From positions 186,001 through 250,000 of the forward strand of contig CAWGTA010000007.1 of the NCBI GenBank assembly GCA_963825305.1: DNA of 64,000 nucleotides. Direction: 5' to 3'. This DNA comes from PSRJ01 sp963825305. Lineage in GTDB: Bacteria > Acidobacteriota > Terriglobia > Bryobacterales > Bryobacteraceae. Shown here one piece after another: positions 34,117 to 43,000 of this stretch. Both the position numbers and the translations under genes were made by a program. How positions within the stretch are numbered: position 1 is the stretch's first letter; every line of letters starts with the position of its first letter. The notes below the pieces were generated by a model that searched no databases, was not told the origin of the DNA, and saw only the letters and a program-made list of their open reading frames with translations.

Positions 34117-34452
34117 ATGATCCTCCGCTGGCTGAAGGCTGCTATCCGCCTTGAACGCGTCCAGGTACCTGTAAACCAACAGCCCGGCGTGGTCAGCAAC
34201 TGGATGGCCGAGGAATTCGCTTGCAAATACGGCCTGACCTACCCTGACGCAGCGAAAGAAGTGGAGGCCTCGGGATACGTCATCATTAACCGTGAGCTCG
34301 GTGACGTGGCCTTCGCCTTTCGTCGATTGCGCCGACGTGCGCCGGACACAGTCGGGTCCGACATTTTGGAGGAGCGTTTGTATGTTCCCCCTGAAATCGC
34401 CAAGGCCTTGCAGCCCATTTTTGAGCAGGATGATCCCCAAAAGGGACGCTGA
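34117..34452 (+). CDS. Hypothetical protein
   Basis: This ORF encodes 111 residues from the ATG at 34117, the most natural start (the frame is open from 33997 but the upstream part is poor). The sequence is mixed charged/hydrophobic: MILRWLKAAIRLERVQVPV, WMAEEFACKYGLTYPDAAKE, GDVAFAFRRLRRRAPD and YVPPEIAKALQPIFEQDDP. No signal peptide or membrane helix follows and I recognise no domain. It lies on the same strand as the HNH gene, inside the insert bounded by the direct repeats. Confidence 0.45.
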   Translation: MILRWLKAAIRLERVQVPVNQQPGVVSNWMAEEFACKYGLTYPDAAKEVEASGYVIINRELGDVAFAFRRLRRRAPDTVGSDILEERLYVPPEIAKALQPIFEQDDPQKGR

Positions 34453-34633
34453 GGGCATGCCGCAGGTCCGTTTTCGACACGTCCGCGATTCGCGCTGATT
34501 AGGGCAAAACGAAAAAAAGCCGCCAGCGGAAGCCACCGCGCGCAGCGTGAACCAGCTCAGTTCTTAAGAGCGTAGGTGTGCTCGCCGTCCTCGCTCTTCG
34601 TGGAGGAAAGATGAAACAATACGCTCAAGGTTA

Positions 34634-35107
34634 ATGGACGAAATCACCACTCAAGTCCAATGTGACGAGATGGACCTTCACGACCTTCTGTTTGTCGAGA
34701 CAGACGATTCTTGCGCGATTTGCGGTTCTCGAGGTATCGGGGTTCTCACTGAACACCACATTGACGGAGATCGATCCACGAATACCTACGACAATCTGAT
34801 TGTCCTCTGCCACAACTGCCACCATGCGCACCATAACGGCAAGGGCCTCACCCATGAGCAGATCGTGGATCGCAAGCGGCACCTCATTCAGAAGACGCTT
34901 ACCACACCTGGGCTAAATGCTATGAAGATAGCATCCCGAAATAACTTTGGCGTGGTGGCGATGCCCTTCTTGCTCTACCACCTAGTCGGTATGGGCTACA
35001 TGGCCAAGGAAGAGGAGCAAATGGGATACGGAGAACAGGAAGACGCGACGGCTCGGTTCGCGATTACGGAACGGGGGAGGTCGCTCTTGTCCAAATGGTT
35101 CGCCTGA
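34634..35107 (+). CDS. HNH-endonuclease-like protein with C-terminal winged-helix-like region
   Basis: The 157-residue protein has an HNH zinc-finger nuclease core at residues 27-70: CAICGS...LTEHHIDGDRSTNTYDNL and VLCHNCHHAHHNG. The CXXC and CXXCH pairs would bind structural zinc and the first His (in EHHIDGD) is the catalytic candidate; the Asn (N56 in YDNL) fits the motif. After HEQIVDRKRHL the C-terminal half (FGVVAMPFLLYHLVGMGYM ... ARFAITERGRSLLSKW) looks like a wHTH ending in the ITERGRSLL wing typical of DNA-binding regulators. This could be a sequence-targeted nuclease, but neither activity is proven. It lies in the 1.8-kb insert. Confidence 0.7.
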   Translation: MDEITTQVQCDEMDLHDLLFVETDDSCAICGSRGIGVLTEHHIDGDRSTNTYDNLIVLCHNCHHAHHNGKGLTHEQIVDRKRHLIQKTLTTPGLNAMKIASRNNFGVVAMPFLLYHLVGMGYMAKEEEQMGYGEQEDATARFAITERGRSLLSKWFA

Positions 35108-35299
35108 CAAACGCGCGTACCCGCCTCCGTAGACATCCGCGAATCGTTGGCGGGGTCACGGTTCCCTGTAGCGAAGTTTGCCATCAATGACAGACTCCTC
35201 ACGATCAAGTTGCTGATCGGCCCGAACCTGACCTGCCGTTTGGGGGTTTGGTCCTCGTGATATCCGGGTCACGTCAATTTAACGGACGACGAACGCCGC

Positions 35300-35420
35300 C
35301 AAGCAGCGCCATTACGAAAAGCGGCGGGCCCCGCAACATAGCTTGGGAGCTAACACGCGCCCCATTTGGCCGTCAACCGGCAGCGGTGGCGGGCGCCTCC
35401 GTATCCGACTAAGCGCCTCT
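35300..35420. repeat. Direct repeat, copy B (truncated gene start)
   Basis: This is the second copy of the 33425-33540 segment. On the minus strand it encodes MLRGPPLFVMALLGG, the same signal peptide as the gene at 33463, and then diverges and stops within about ten codons. The rest of the 35108-35439 gap (about 330 bases) holds no gene that I can see. Confidence 0.75.
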
Positions 35421-35439
35421 TCATTCAAACCTCAGGGTT

Positions 35440-37905
35440 TCATCGATTCAATAGCGCCACAATTTCCGTATGCTGCTCATCGCGCGCATAGTCCAGCGCC
35501 GATTTCCCATATCCGTCTCGCACCTTAAGATCGGCCCCGTGCTGGACTAACGTTGCGGCAATCCTGGCGTCACCATGAATCGCGGCAATCATTAAAGCAG
35601 TGCGGCCTGCTCTGTTTCTCAGGTTGACGTTCGCGCCGCGCGAAATGAGCAATTCGGCGGCGTCTTCGTGGTGATAGGAAGCTGCAGCCATCAGTGGAGT
35701 ATCTCCTCCGTTCTGCTGCTTATCGGGCTGCGCGCCGCGGTCCAGCAGCGCCTTCATGAGCGTGATATCGCCGTATCGACTCGCTGCAGATAGGGCCGTA
35801 CCCTCAATTGTGGCCGTGTCGACCTGCTGACCCGCGTCGATGAAACGCAGAATTTGGGAGGCGCGGTCTTCCCCGACGGCAGCCACAAAATCAGCCGGCA
35901 CTTTGCGACTAAGTCCAATGACACTTAGGCATGCTAGAAACAGTGGACTGCACCACCACATCAACAGACCGGGCCGTAGCTTGACCGAGTTTTTGCGCTC
36001 ACGTCCGGCGCCCCCTGCGGGCAACGCGAGCATGCCGCATTCGCCTCGGCATGACGCGGCAAACCAGTACAGGAACGGAAACGCCGTTCCGTAGAGTACG
36101 TAAAGCCGGCTGAAAATCAGAAAATAGAATATACTCAGCCAAACAAAGACCCCACTACCGATGAGTAATTGTTTCAGAGCGGCCAGACCTCCGCCGGGGA
36201 CAAGCGCGACGAGGCAGGGCATGAAGAGCGCCGACCACAGGGCAGGTGAGTAGAACCTCGGAACGAGTGTCAAACTAACGGCGGGAACCGCACGGCTCAG
36301 TTCCTTGGATCTTTCTACTGCTGCTCGTCCTGTCCGGCCTTCCACCGCCCACACCACCGGCCAGAGTTGATTTTCCCAAAACGAGGCGGGGTGCAGGTCG
36401 AGGAGGCTGATAACCTGCGTCCTCAGAAGGCTGGGCAAACCAGCGATCAAGAGCCGCATCACGGCCGGTGTTGCGGGCCGAAACACTCCAACGGCCGATA
36501 CCTTTAGAAGCAGCAGCGTGGCTGCCGCCTTGAACAACTGGGCGCAGAACAACCACGCTCCAACGCCGATCGCATAGAAGCCTATGACGAGCCAGACATC
36601 TGGAAGTAGTTTAGCGTTCGAGATTGCGCGCAGGCCCGGCAGCAACGCCGCTAGTAGCGGAACCAGCGGCACGAAAGTGGCGATCCACAGAGGAGCGAAG
36701 ACGGAAGGATAGCTTTGGAAGGTATCCTTACCCTTTCTCAGAACGTTGAACTCCCCTTCGACGACGGCCCGCAATAATGCCGCCAGAGTCCCGGCGGAAA
36801 CCGGGCGATCCGCCGGATTCTTTTCCAGGCCGTGCATCAAAGCGGCGGCTACTGGTTTCGAAATCTCCGGATCGAACTGGCGCGGCGAAGGAACTGGCGT
36901 CTTAATCTGCTGGGTTAGCAGTTCCACCGCCGTTGCGCCCTGGAACGGCAGCCTGCCGGCCACCAGTTCGTAGGCAATCAGAGCCAGACTGTAGATGTCC
37001 GCGCGATAGTCGACTGGCATTCCCAGGCACTGTTCCGGGGACATGTAGGCTGGTGTGCCAATGATCGCGCCCACCCTGGTCTGGATCTCGGGGCCTTCTC
37101 CCGTCCCCGCGGCCGGGGGCGCTATCGTAATGGTGCGGTCCGGTTCGACATTCGCCGCTAGAACCGGTCCCGGCATGGGAGTGGTGACCTCAGGTGAAGG
37201 CTCCCCCGCCCCGGACGCCATTTTGGCGATTCCGAAGTCGAGAACCTTCACGTTGTATCCACCCCGCCGGTTGGACTCCATCCATATGTTGGCCGGCTTC
37301 AGATCGCGATGAACAATTCCAGCAGCGTGCGCCGCGTCGAGCGCCAACGCAGTCTGCTCCACCACATCCAACACCTGATCGAGTGGCATCCGCCCGTGCT
37401 GCTTCTGGTAATCAGCGAGCGTTTGGCCGTCCAGGTATTCCATTACTAAATAAGCGATCCTCTTTCCCGAATGATCCGTGATACCGAAATCGGTGACGTT
37501 TACCACGTTAGGATGGCGGAGACGCCCCGCCGCAGCCGCTTCCCGCTGGAAGCGCACGAGGAATTCATCGCGCGCCGCATATTCGGGAATAATTACCTTC
37601 AGCGCCACTGTGCGCGTTGTGCCCAAATGCGTGGCGAGATAGACAGCGCCCATGCCCCCTTCGCCGATCTTGGATATGACGCGATACGGGCCGAGTTGGT
37701 CTCCTGGCTTAAGTTCAGTGCGAGTTTCTTTGAGGAGACCTGATAGAGCGCCGCCTACAGCTAGACTGGGCAAACTAACGCCATCGTGTGCGAGCAGTGC
37801 CTCCACCTCGATCCGCAGTTCGGGGTCGGCGCCGGCTAAAACGTCGGCATCCTCACACGCGGCGTGGTAGAGTTCCTCGACTTGGCGCAAGCGTTCGGGC
37901 GTCAT
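35440..37905 (-). CDS. Membrane Ser/Thr protein kinase with C-terminal ankyrin repeats
   Basis: This 821-residue receptor-like kinase begins with a short helical region (1-65), then a Hanks-type kinase domain (74-390): glycine loop GEGGMGAVY (81-89), Lys103 in VALKV, HRDLKPANI (199-207), DFG (223-225) and GTPAYMSPE (283-291). About 55 extra residues rich in Pro, Thr and Glu lie between DFG and SPE, so the activation loop is unusually long. Residues 420-660 hold about seven hydrophobic helices. The C-terminus (about 690-821) has four ankyrin repeats (GDTPLMAAASYHHEDAAELL, GRTALMIAAIHGDARIAATL). The ankyrins probably bind a protein on the far side of the membrane segments. It is divergent from the sugar dehydrogenase gene. 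Confidence 0.9.
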   Translation of the reverse strand: MTPERLRQVEELYHAACEDADVLAGADPELRIEVEALLAHDGVSLPSLAVGGALSGLLKETRTELKPGDQLGPYRVISKIGEGGMGAVYLATHLGTTRTVALKVIIPEYAARDEFLVRFQREAAAAGRLRHPNVVNVTDFGITDHSGKRIAYLVMEYLDGQTLADYQKQHGRMPLDQVLDVVEQTALALDAAHAAGIVHRDLKPANIWMESNRRGGYNVKVLDFGIAKMASGAGEPSPEVTTPMPGPVLAANVEPDRTITIAPPAAGTGEGPEIQTRVGAIIGTPAYMSPEQCLGMPVDYRADIYSLALIAYELVAGRLPFQGATAVELLTQQIKTPVPSPRQFDPEISKPVAAALMHGLEKNPADRPVSAGTLAALLRAVVEGEFNVLRKGKDTFQSYPSVFAPLWIATFVPLVPLLAALLPGLRAISNAKLLPDVWLVIGFYAIGVGAWLFCAQLFKAAATLLLLKVSAVGVFRPATPAVMRLLIAGLPSLLRTQVISLLDLHPASFWENQLWPVVWAVEGRTGRAAVERSKELSRAVPAVSLTLVPRFYSPALWSALFMPCLVALVPGGGLAALKQLLIGSGVFVWLSIFYFLIFSRLYVLYGTAFPFLYWFAASCRGECGMLALPAGGAGRERKNSVKLRPGLLMWWCSPLFLACLSVIGLSRKVPADFVAAVGEDRASQILRFIDAGQQVDTATIEGTALSAASRYGDITLMKALLDRGAQPDKQQNGGDTPLMAAASYHHEDAAELLISRGANVNLRNRAGRTALMIAAIHGDARIAATLVQHGADLKVRDGYGKSALDYARDEQHTEIVALLNR

Positions 37906-37983
37906 TTCTGAGGCTTGAGATGGATTCTATACCACCGTGCGGCGGGTGTCATGCGCAGCGAATTTGCTGGTATACTTCCGCGC

Positions 37984-39279
37984 ATGAGATTGACTGCCAT
38001 CGCTCCACTTGTGCTCGCGCTTTCGATAGCCCCGTGCAGCATCGCCCAAGGCCGCTATGCCGGCGACGCGCCCCGCAAGCCAAAGCCGGCCTTCGCGGGC
38101 CAGACAGATGCACCCAAGCCGTCCAGCCCCTCGGCTGTCCCGAAAATCGAGAGCATCACCAACCGGCTTACCAGCCCCTTTTCGGTGGCGCTGCTCCCGG
38201 ACGGAAATTTTCTGGTGACCGAGAGCATCGGCATCATGCGCGTCGTGCGCCCGGACGGTGTGGTGTCGGCGCCGCTGGCCGGAGTGCCGGATGTCAAAGT
38301 GGTGGCGGCGCAAGGCTTGCACGATATAGTGCTCGATCCGGACTTCGCCCGCAATCGCCTGCTCTACTTCACCTACTTCGCGCCGCCGCGCGGTGAGAAG
38401 CCCGCCATCTGGCCGGTGGAATTCTTCTATCAAAAGGTCTGGACCAAGCCGCTGGCCGAGCGGCGTCTCACGGACATCGGCACAGAGCGCATGGCACGCG
38501 CACGCTTGAACCAGGACGAGACAGGGCTCGAAGACGTCCGGACACTTACCGAAGGCGCCGAACGCCGTGTGGTGCTCGCGCCTGACGGTACACTCTACGT
38601 CACCGGCGCCGATCGTTTCCGCTTCTACGATTCCAAATACGATGGCGTCGAGCACGACTTCACCGACAACCCCGACCTCGGCCGCAACTTCTCGGGACGC
38701 GTTCTGCGCATCAACCGCGATGGGTCGATCCCCAAGGACAATCCATGGTTGAGCCGTGCGACGGTTGCTCCCGAAACCTTCGCGCATGGGTTGCGCGACC
38801 CCGAAGGCGCAGCGATCAACCCCGCGACCGGCGAACTCTGGGTAACCGATCACGGTCCGCAGGGTGGCGACGAGATCAACATCATCCGCGCGGGAAAGAA
38901 CTACGGTTGGCCGGATGTTTCCTACGGAACCCAATACGACTTCCAGCGAACCGATGGCCGAAAAAATGTTCCCGTGGGCAATGGGAAGACGTCTATGCCG
39001 GGTGTCGAAGAGCCCGCCTACTTCTGGTTCCCTGACATAGCACCTTCCGGCATGCTGTTCTACACAGGCGACCGATTCCCGGAATGGAAGGGCAATTTAT
39101 TCGTAGGCGGGCTGGACGCGCAGGCTCTGGTGCGGCTGGTGCTGAATGGCGACAAGATCGTCGCCGAGGAGCGCCTGCTCACCGACCGCCATCAGCGTGT
39201 ACGCGATATCCGCCAGGGCCCGGACGGCGCTATTTATCTCTTGGCCGGCTCCGAGCTGTTGCGCCTCACGCCGAAATAG
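37984..39279 (+). CDS. PQQ-dependent sugar (sorbosone/glucose) dehydrogenase
   Basis: The 431-residue product is an intact six-bladed soluble quinoprotein. It has a signal peptide (LTAIAPLVLALSIAPCSIAQ), the catalytic-blade motif QGLHDIVLDPDFARNRLLYF, AHGLRDPEGAAINPATGELW, DHGPQGGDEINIIRAGKNYG and RDIRQGPDGAIYLL. These match the GSDH family (ylii/sorbosone type), where a His acts as base and PQQ sits in the central channel. The frame is open from 37915, but the ATG at 37984 gives the signal peptide. It is convergent with a demethylase-like gene and is the intact counterpart of the broken gene at 6790-8006. Confidence 0.9.
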   Translation: MRLTAIAPLVLALSIAPCSIAQGRYAGDAPRKPKPAFAGQTDAPKPSSPSAVPKIESITNRLTSPFSVALLPDGNFLVTESIGIMRVVRPDGVVSAPLAGVPDVKVVAAQGLHDIVLDPDFARNRLLYFTYFAPPRGEKPAIWPVEFFYQKVWTKPLAERRLTDIGTERMARARLNQDETGLEDVRTLTEGAERRVVLAPDGTLYVTGADRFRFYDSKYDGVEHDFTDNPDLGRNFSGRVLRINRDGSIPKDNPWLSRATVAPETFAHGLRDPEGAAINPATGELWVTDHGPQGGDEINIIRAGKNYGWPDVSYGTQYDFQRTDGRKNVPVGNGKTSMPGVEEPAYFWFPDIAPSGMLFYTGDRFPEWKGNLFVGGLDAQALVRLVLNGDKIVAEERLLTDRHQRVRDIRQGPDGAIYLLAGSELLRLTPK

Positions 39280-39289
39280 AGGCCGTCAA

Positions 39290-40719
39290 TCAGCGCGCAA
39301 CCTTCACCGTGCGATACGCTTCCCGTGCTACTTCCGAATAAGGCACCGGGGAAACCGTGGCTCGGATTTCTTTCTGAACGTGGGGTTCGACAGTTGCCTT
39401 CGACCCGCGTCCCGGGCTGCTCTCCCCATACGAAGGTGACTTCATCACCGATGTCGGCGTGCTCGTTATCCAGAATCGCCAGGGTGAGCATCTTGCCCTC
39501 GTTGGAGCTGTAGCCAACCCAGGTGGAGATTCCGATCGTCCTGCCGTTCTTCACCACCTTGTCATACGGCCAGGTGGAATATACGGCTGATGGGAACTCG
39601 AAGAATTTGGCTCGATCACCTTTATCGAACATGGTTCCCATCGCCTGCATCACATCCTGGCTGTCCAGTGCCAGTGTGACTTTAGTGCGCTTGGGATTCT
39701 TCGCAATCCTTTCGAGCGCTTCCCGGCCCACGAATTCATGATCGAACTTGACCATCGACCCGTAGCCCAGGTCGTATGGGGTCAGATAATAGTCCTCGAT
39801 GTTCTCGGAGTAGAAGCTCCCGCCGAGCGAACCGATGGCTTCGTAGCTGTTGGCCGGCAACCACTCACGGTATGCCTTCATTTTTTCGCCGGTGTAAACC
39901 GCGGGAAGCGGCGATGGGATCCAGCCCGATTCCAGAGTGTTCGAGGAATACGCCCGGGCGCCCACCAGGCGCAGTCCGAATTCCTGACCAGCCTCGACGA
40001 TCGCTGCCTTCACTGCCTCGCCCTCGTCCCAGGGGCCAAACAACTCAAAACCCGGTTGGCCGACCATGCCGTGGCGCAGCACGCGAACCGTTTTCGAGGC
40101 AATCTGAAAGGTAGTCATCTGAAAAAACTTGAGCTCCGGTACGGAGCCGCCGAGCACTTTTTCCATCACCTTCAGCGCGGTTGGGCCTTGAACCTGATAC
40201 CGGTATGCCTTGCGCACCACGGGGCCCTTTTGGGCAGCGGCACGTTCATCGCGCGTCACTTTGGCTTTATAGCCGCCCGTCTCGCAGTGGTATTGGACCC
40301 AATTATGGACCGAGGGCCGGCCCACCAGGTTGACTAAGTTCTCCTCCAGTCCGAACAGGATCACGTCACCGATTACGTAGCCATCGTAGTTGCAGACCAC
40401 GAACTGCTTCGCCTTGTTCGCACCGAAATTCTTAAACGTGTTGATCCCCAGATCGGACAGCAGCCTGATCGCATCCGGACCCTCCACGTACATGTCGGTC
40501 ATGTGATACGACTGGTTGAACAAAACACACGTCTGCTGCCCAGGCGTGCTGCTCGTCCCGCCAGTTTGTGTATTCGCTGAGCACGCCGGGATAAACGTAA
40601 GGCCCGATTCCTGAATTTCGTAACAGCTTCACCGGGGTGGTGTTCTGCAGGAGGGCTTCGAGATTTTTCGCTGTCATAGGAGGGTTTTTAATTATAGGTG
40701 AGTTTAGGAGGCTGCTCAT
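39290..40719 (-). pseudogene. Tetrahydrofolate-dependent aromatic O-demethylase-like gene (LigM/DesA type), two frameshifts
   Basis: The reconstructed 475-residue protein is a GcvT-fold enzyme close in pattern to vanillate/syringate O-demethylases: PVKLLRNSGIGPYVYPGV, EYTNWRDEQHAW, VLFNQSYHMTDMYVEGPDA, GYVIGDVILF, GRPSVHNWVQYH, AYSSNTLESGWIPSPLPAVY and YDLGYGSMVKFDHEFVG. Frame is restored by removing one base in the CCC at 40539-40541 and one in the CC at 39397-39398, which gives ATVEPHVQKEIRA and a natural C-terminus at 39290. The start overlaps the stop of the upstream DGKPDLSG gene (ATGA at 40716-40719); an internal ATG at 40677 is an alternative. If the indels are errors, this is a working enzyme that moves a methyl group from lignin-type aromatics to THF. 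Confidence 0.75.
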
Positions 40720-41507
40720 TTGTTGCCACCGCCGACCAGGTGCTCCACGTCCCGGTTGTTTTCCTGGCAGATGTACTCCATCAACTCGCCCTTAAGTACT
40801 CTGGGATGCGTCGTGAAATTCCAAGACGCCGTATAAGCTCCTGGATCATCGACGGTGTGCTCGATTTCGAGATGGCCCGCGTCGACGCGGCGAATGCGCT
40901 CGATCACGTGCAGCTTTTCGGTGGTGGGCAGGCCGGATTCATCAATCCAGCTTTTGCCATTGAAGCCGATCGTGTCGATCACAAACGTGTCGCCATCCCA
41001 GTGGCCGATCGAGTCGCCCAGCCAGGAGGGATTGGGATCTTTTTCGTGCGGCCGGCCATCGGTGAAAATCTGACGCCAGATGTGCGCGCCGCCTTCATAA
41101 ACGATAAGCGTGAGTCCCGGAGTCTGCACGATGCGGAACGGGTAAGGTGTCGTGCTCATGCGCGGCACGCCGGGCGGCAGGCAGCGGGCTTCCGGGTCAT
41201 CTTTCGAGATATTCGCCTTGCGCTCGTTATAGGCTTTCTCCGCCCATGGCTGAAAGGGTGGGTGGATTCCAGTGGCCACCATATCCACGTTCTGGCGGAT
41301 GGCGTTGGGTTCCCAGGCGCCGGAAATGTCGGGCTTGCCCTCGGCATTTTTGGGTGCTGGTCCGGTGGGCGCTCCGTCTCCGCGGCCGGGCACCTGTGCC
41401 GCACCGCGCGCGAACGCGTCGGGATTGGCGCCCTGGGCATTCAGTATTCCCGTCAGCGATGCCGCTAAACCGAGCAGCGTTGCCGTAGCGAATGTTCTCC
41501 TGCGCAT
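40716..41507 (-). CDS. Secreted DGKPDLSG-family protein
   Basis: This 263-residue member has a signal peptide (MRRRTFATATLLGLAASLTG), a Gly/Pro/Arg-rich stretch, EGKPDISGAW and the core CLPPGVP, THIWRQIFTDGR-type segment (HIWRQIFTDGRPHEKD), WLGDSIGHWDGDTFVIDT, VIERIRRVDAGHLEIEHTVD and CQENNRDVEHLVGG. AAAGG lies eight bases before the ATG at 41507. It is translationally coupled to the O-demethylase-like gene downstream, so in this locus the family member pairs with an aromatic-catabolism enzyme as well as with the nearby quinoprotein. Confidence 0.8.
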   Translation of the reverse strand: MRRRTFATATLLGLAASLTGILNAQGANPDAFARGAAQVPGRGDGAPTGPAPKNAEGKPDISGAWEPNAIRQNVDMVATGIHPPFQPWAEKAYNERKANISKDDPEARCLPPGVPRMSTTPYPFRIVQTPGLTLIVYEGGAHIWRQIFTDGRPHEKDPNPSWLGDSIGHWDGDTFVIDTIGFNGKSWIDESGLPTTEKLHVIERIRRVDAGHLEIEHTVDDPGAYTASWNFTTHPRVLKGELMEYICQENNRDVEHLVGGGNK

Positions 41508-41633
41508 CGAGTGGTTGCCTTTCGTCCCTATGGAGCCGTGAGAGCCTGCATGCGCGTTATCAAAATGCATGCAATTTTGCTGTCGAGCTACAGTTTATCC
41601 TTGCGGCGGATTGGCTGTCAACGCGACACCGCC

Positions 41634-41734
41634 GACTTGCCGACGCGCGCGGCTCGCAAACGCGCCATCGAGTTTGCATGCACTTACCGAGCCGCGACCG
41701 TACTTACCGAGCCGCGACCGTCAGGGGAGCGGGG
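41634..41734. repeat. Long inverted repeat, left arm
   Basis: This arm contains two tandem copies of CTTACCGAGCCGCGACCG (41683-41700 and 41703-41720) followed by a G-rich edge. Its reverse complement matches 42613-42714 over about 100 bases with roughly 85-90% identity by eye. The two arms frame the gene at 41755-42594. The arm shares its core with the perfect repeat at 14611-14705. Confidence 0.75.
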
Positions 41735-41754
41735 GCCGATCGGGCCTTTTCCAC

Positions 41755-42594
41755 TCATTTCTGGTTCGTGGGTCCGCGGCCTGGCCCACGAGGTACCTGC
41801 CGGCCAGGAGGAACGTGCGTCATCGTATGCACGAAACGCAGCTTGCCCTTCTCCACCCGAAAGATGTGAGTATCCGGCAATCCGCCCACACCGAACGTGC
41901 AAAACGCAACCACCGCTCCCATCGTCTCGTCGACCACGAAGCGCCGCGCAACGATGTTGACGCCGCTCGGTACACCCACCTGGCAGCTGTCTTCCGGGAC
42001 ACCTTTACCGGTGTGGATACCGCCTTCCGTTCGGTTGCACGGAAACCCCCAAGGCACTGCGTCGAGCTTCTGTTCCAGAAAAGCATCCAGATAGGCATTC
42101 GCCGCGGCCACCAGGGTCCCACGGTTATCGCGCTGTCCCTCGGGGATCATTCCCCAATCCTCACCCGGCGACCACTTGAAATAATTGTCGGCGTTAAAAA
42201 GCCAGTCGCCTTCCTGAGTCACCATCGATTCGATTTCGGCGATCTTGTCGTGATTGACCCGTAGGCGCGTGCCGATGACATACGGGTGGCTCTTGTCCGT
42301 AACGATCACCTCGGTAAACGTCTGACACTCCGGCTGGTCAATCACGGTTCGATGAAAGTCCATCTTCAGCGGTTTCTGGATGACGCCCGACTGGATATCG
42401 ACGACTTGCATGTTCTCGATATAGGCAAGCCCTTTCGCCAGCGGCATGCCGGAAGGATCGCCCTTCGCTTGGGCCTCAATGTAGAGATCGGTCGCCCCTT
42501 GCAGGCCGTTTCGGGTGCACGCGACCTCTGCGAAACTGGCCGCCGGCGCCAGTAGCGCAGCCGAGAGCACAATCCACTGAACGATACGATTCAT
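41755..42594 (-). CDS. Secreted protein of a DUF8021-like family
   Basis: The 279-residue product has a signal peptide (MNRIVQWIVLSAALLAPAASF-AE) and a two-repeat layout. Repeat one: CTRNGLQGATDLYIEAQAKG, VDIQSGVIQKPLKMDFHRTV, QTFTEVIVTDKSHPYVIGTR and TQEGDWLFNADNYFKW. Repeat two: VAAANAYLDAFLEQKLDAVP, CNRTEGGIHTGKG, DSCQVGVPSGVNIVARRFVV and DETMGAVVAFCTF. Similar proteins occur in fungi and bacteria under DUF8021; function unknown. GGAGG lies four bases before the chosen ATG. The gene is enclosed by long inverted repeats, which suggests it moved as a unit. A different origin from its neighbours is plausible. Confidence 0.65.
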   Translation of the reverse strand: MNRIVQWIVLSAALLAPAASFAEVACTRNGLQGATDLYIEAQAKGDPSGMPLAKGLAYIENMQVVDIQSGVIQKPLKMDFHRTVIDQPECQTFTEVIVTDKSHPYVIGTRLRVNHDKIAEIESMVTQEGDWLFNADNYFKWSPGEDWGMIPEGQRDNRGTLVAAANAYLDAFLEQKLDAVPWGFPCNRTEGGIHTGKGVPEDSCQVGVPSGVNIVARRFVVDETMGAVVAFCTFGVGGLPDTHIFRVEKGKLRFVHTMTHVPPGRQVPRGPGRGPTNQK

Positions 42595-42612
42595 CACTCC
42601 TCCCACTATCAG

Positions 42613-42714
42613 CCTCCGCTCCCTTATGGTCGCGGCTCGTTACGTACGGTCGCAGTTCAGTAAGTGCCCGCAAACTCGATGCCGCGATTCCGAGCCGCGC
42701 GCGTCAGCAAGCGG
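42613..42714. repeat. Long inverted repeat, right arm
   Basis: This arm is the reverse complement of 41634-41734. Shared blocks include GGTCGCGGCTCG, GTACGGTCGC, CAGTAAGTGC, CAAACTCGATG and GAGCCGCGCGCGTC. It begins just upstream of the enclosed gene's ribosome-binding site, so it may carry that gene's promoter. Confidence 0.75.
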
Positions 42715-42817
42715 AGGTTCATTATCACATCAGGGTACCCTAAATCTTGCGGGGCAGCCTCAACGCGACCCCATGCCCTTATAGTTCCAGCGGTACGCGC
42801 GCCGTCCGGTATCGACC

Positions 42818-43000
42818 TCACCCAGGTAGATGCGCCGAAGTCTTGCGCTCACCCACATCAACCAATCCATCATTCGAGATGGCGATGCCTTGCCGCTTGT
42901 AAGCTCCGATATCGGCATCGAACACAATCACGCGGCGGTTTCCGTACCCCATCCGCAACGAAGACCTCATTGGAGGGGGCGTACACGGCAATGCCGAATA
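42818..43000 (-). pseudogene. NHL-repeat protein remnant
   Basis: Two frames give FGIAVYAPSNEVFVADG then GNRRVIVFDADIGAYKRQG and ISNDGLVDVGER. This is the blade pattern of secreted NHL-repeat (peptidyl-alpha-hydroxyglycine-lyase-like) proteins. Only about two blades remain, with a frame change between them and no start. Confidence 0.5.
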
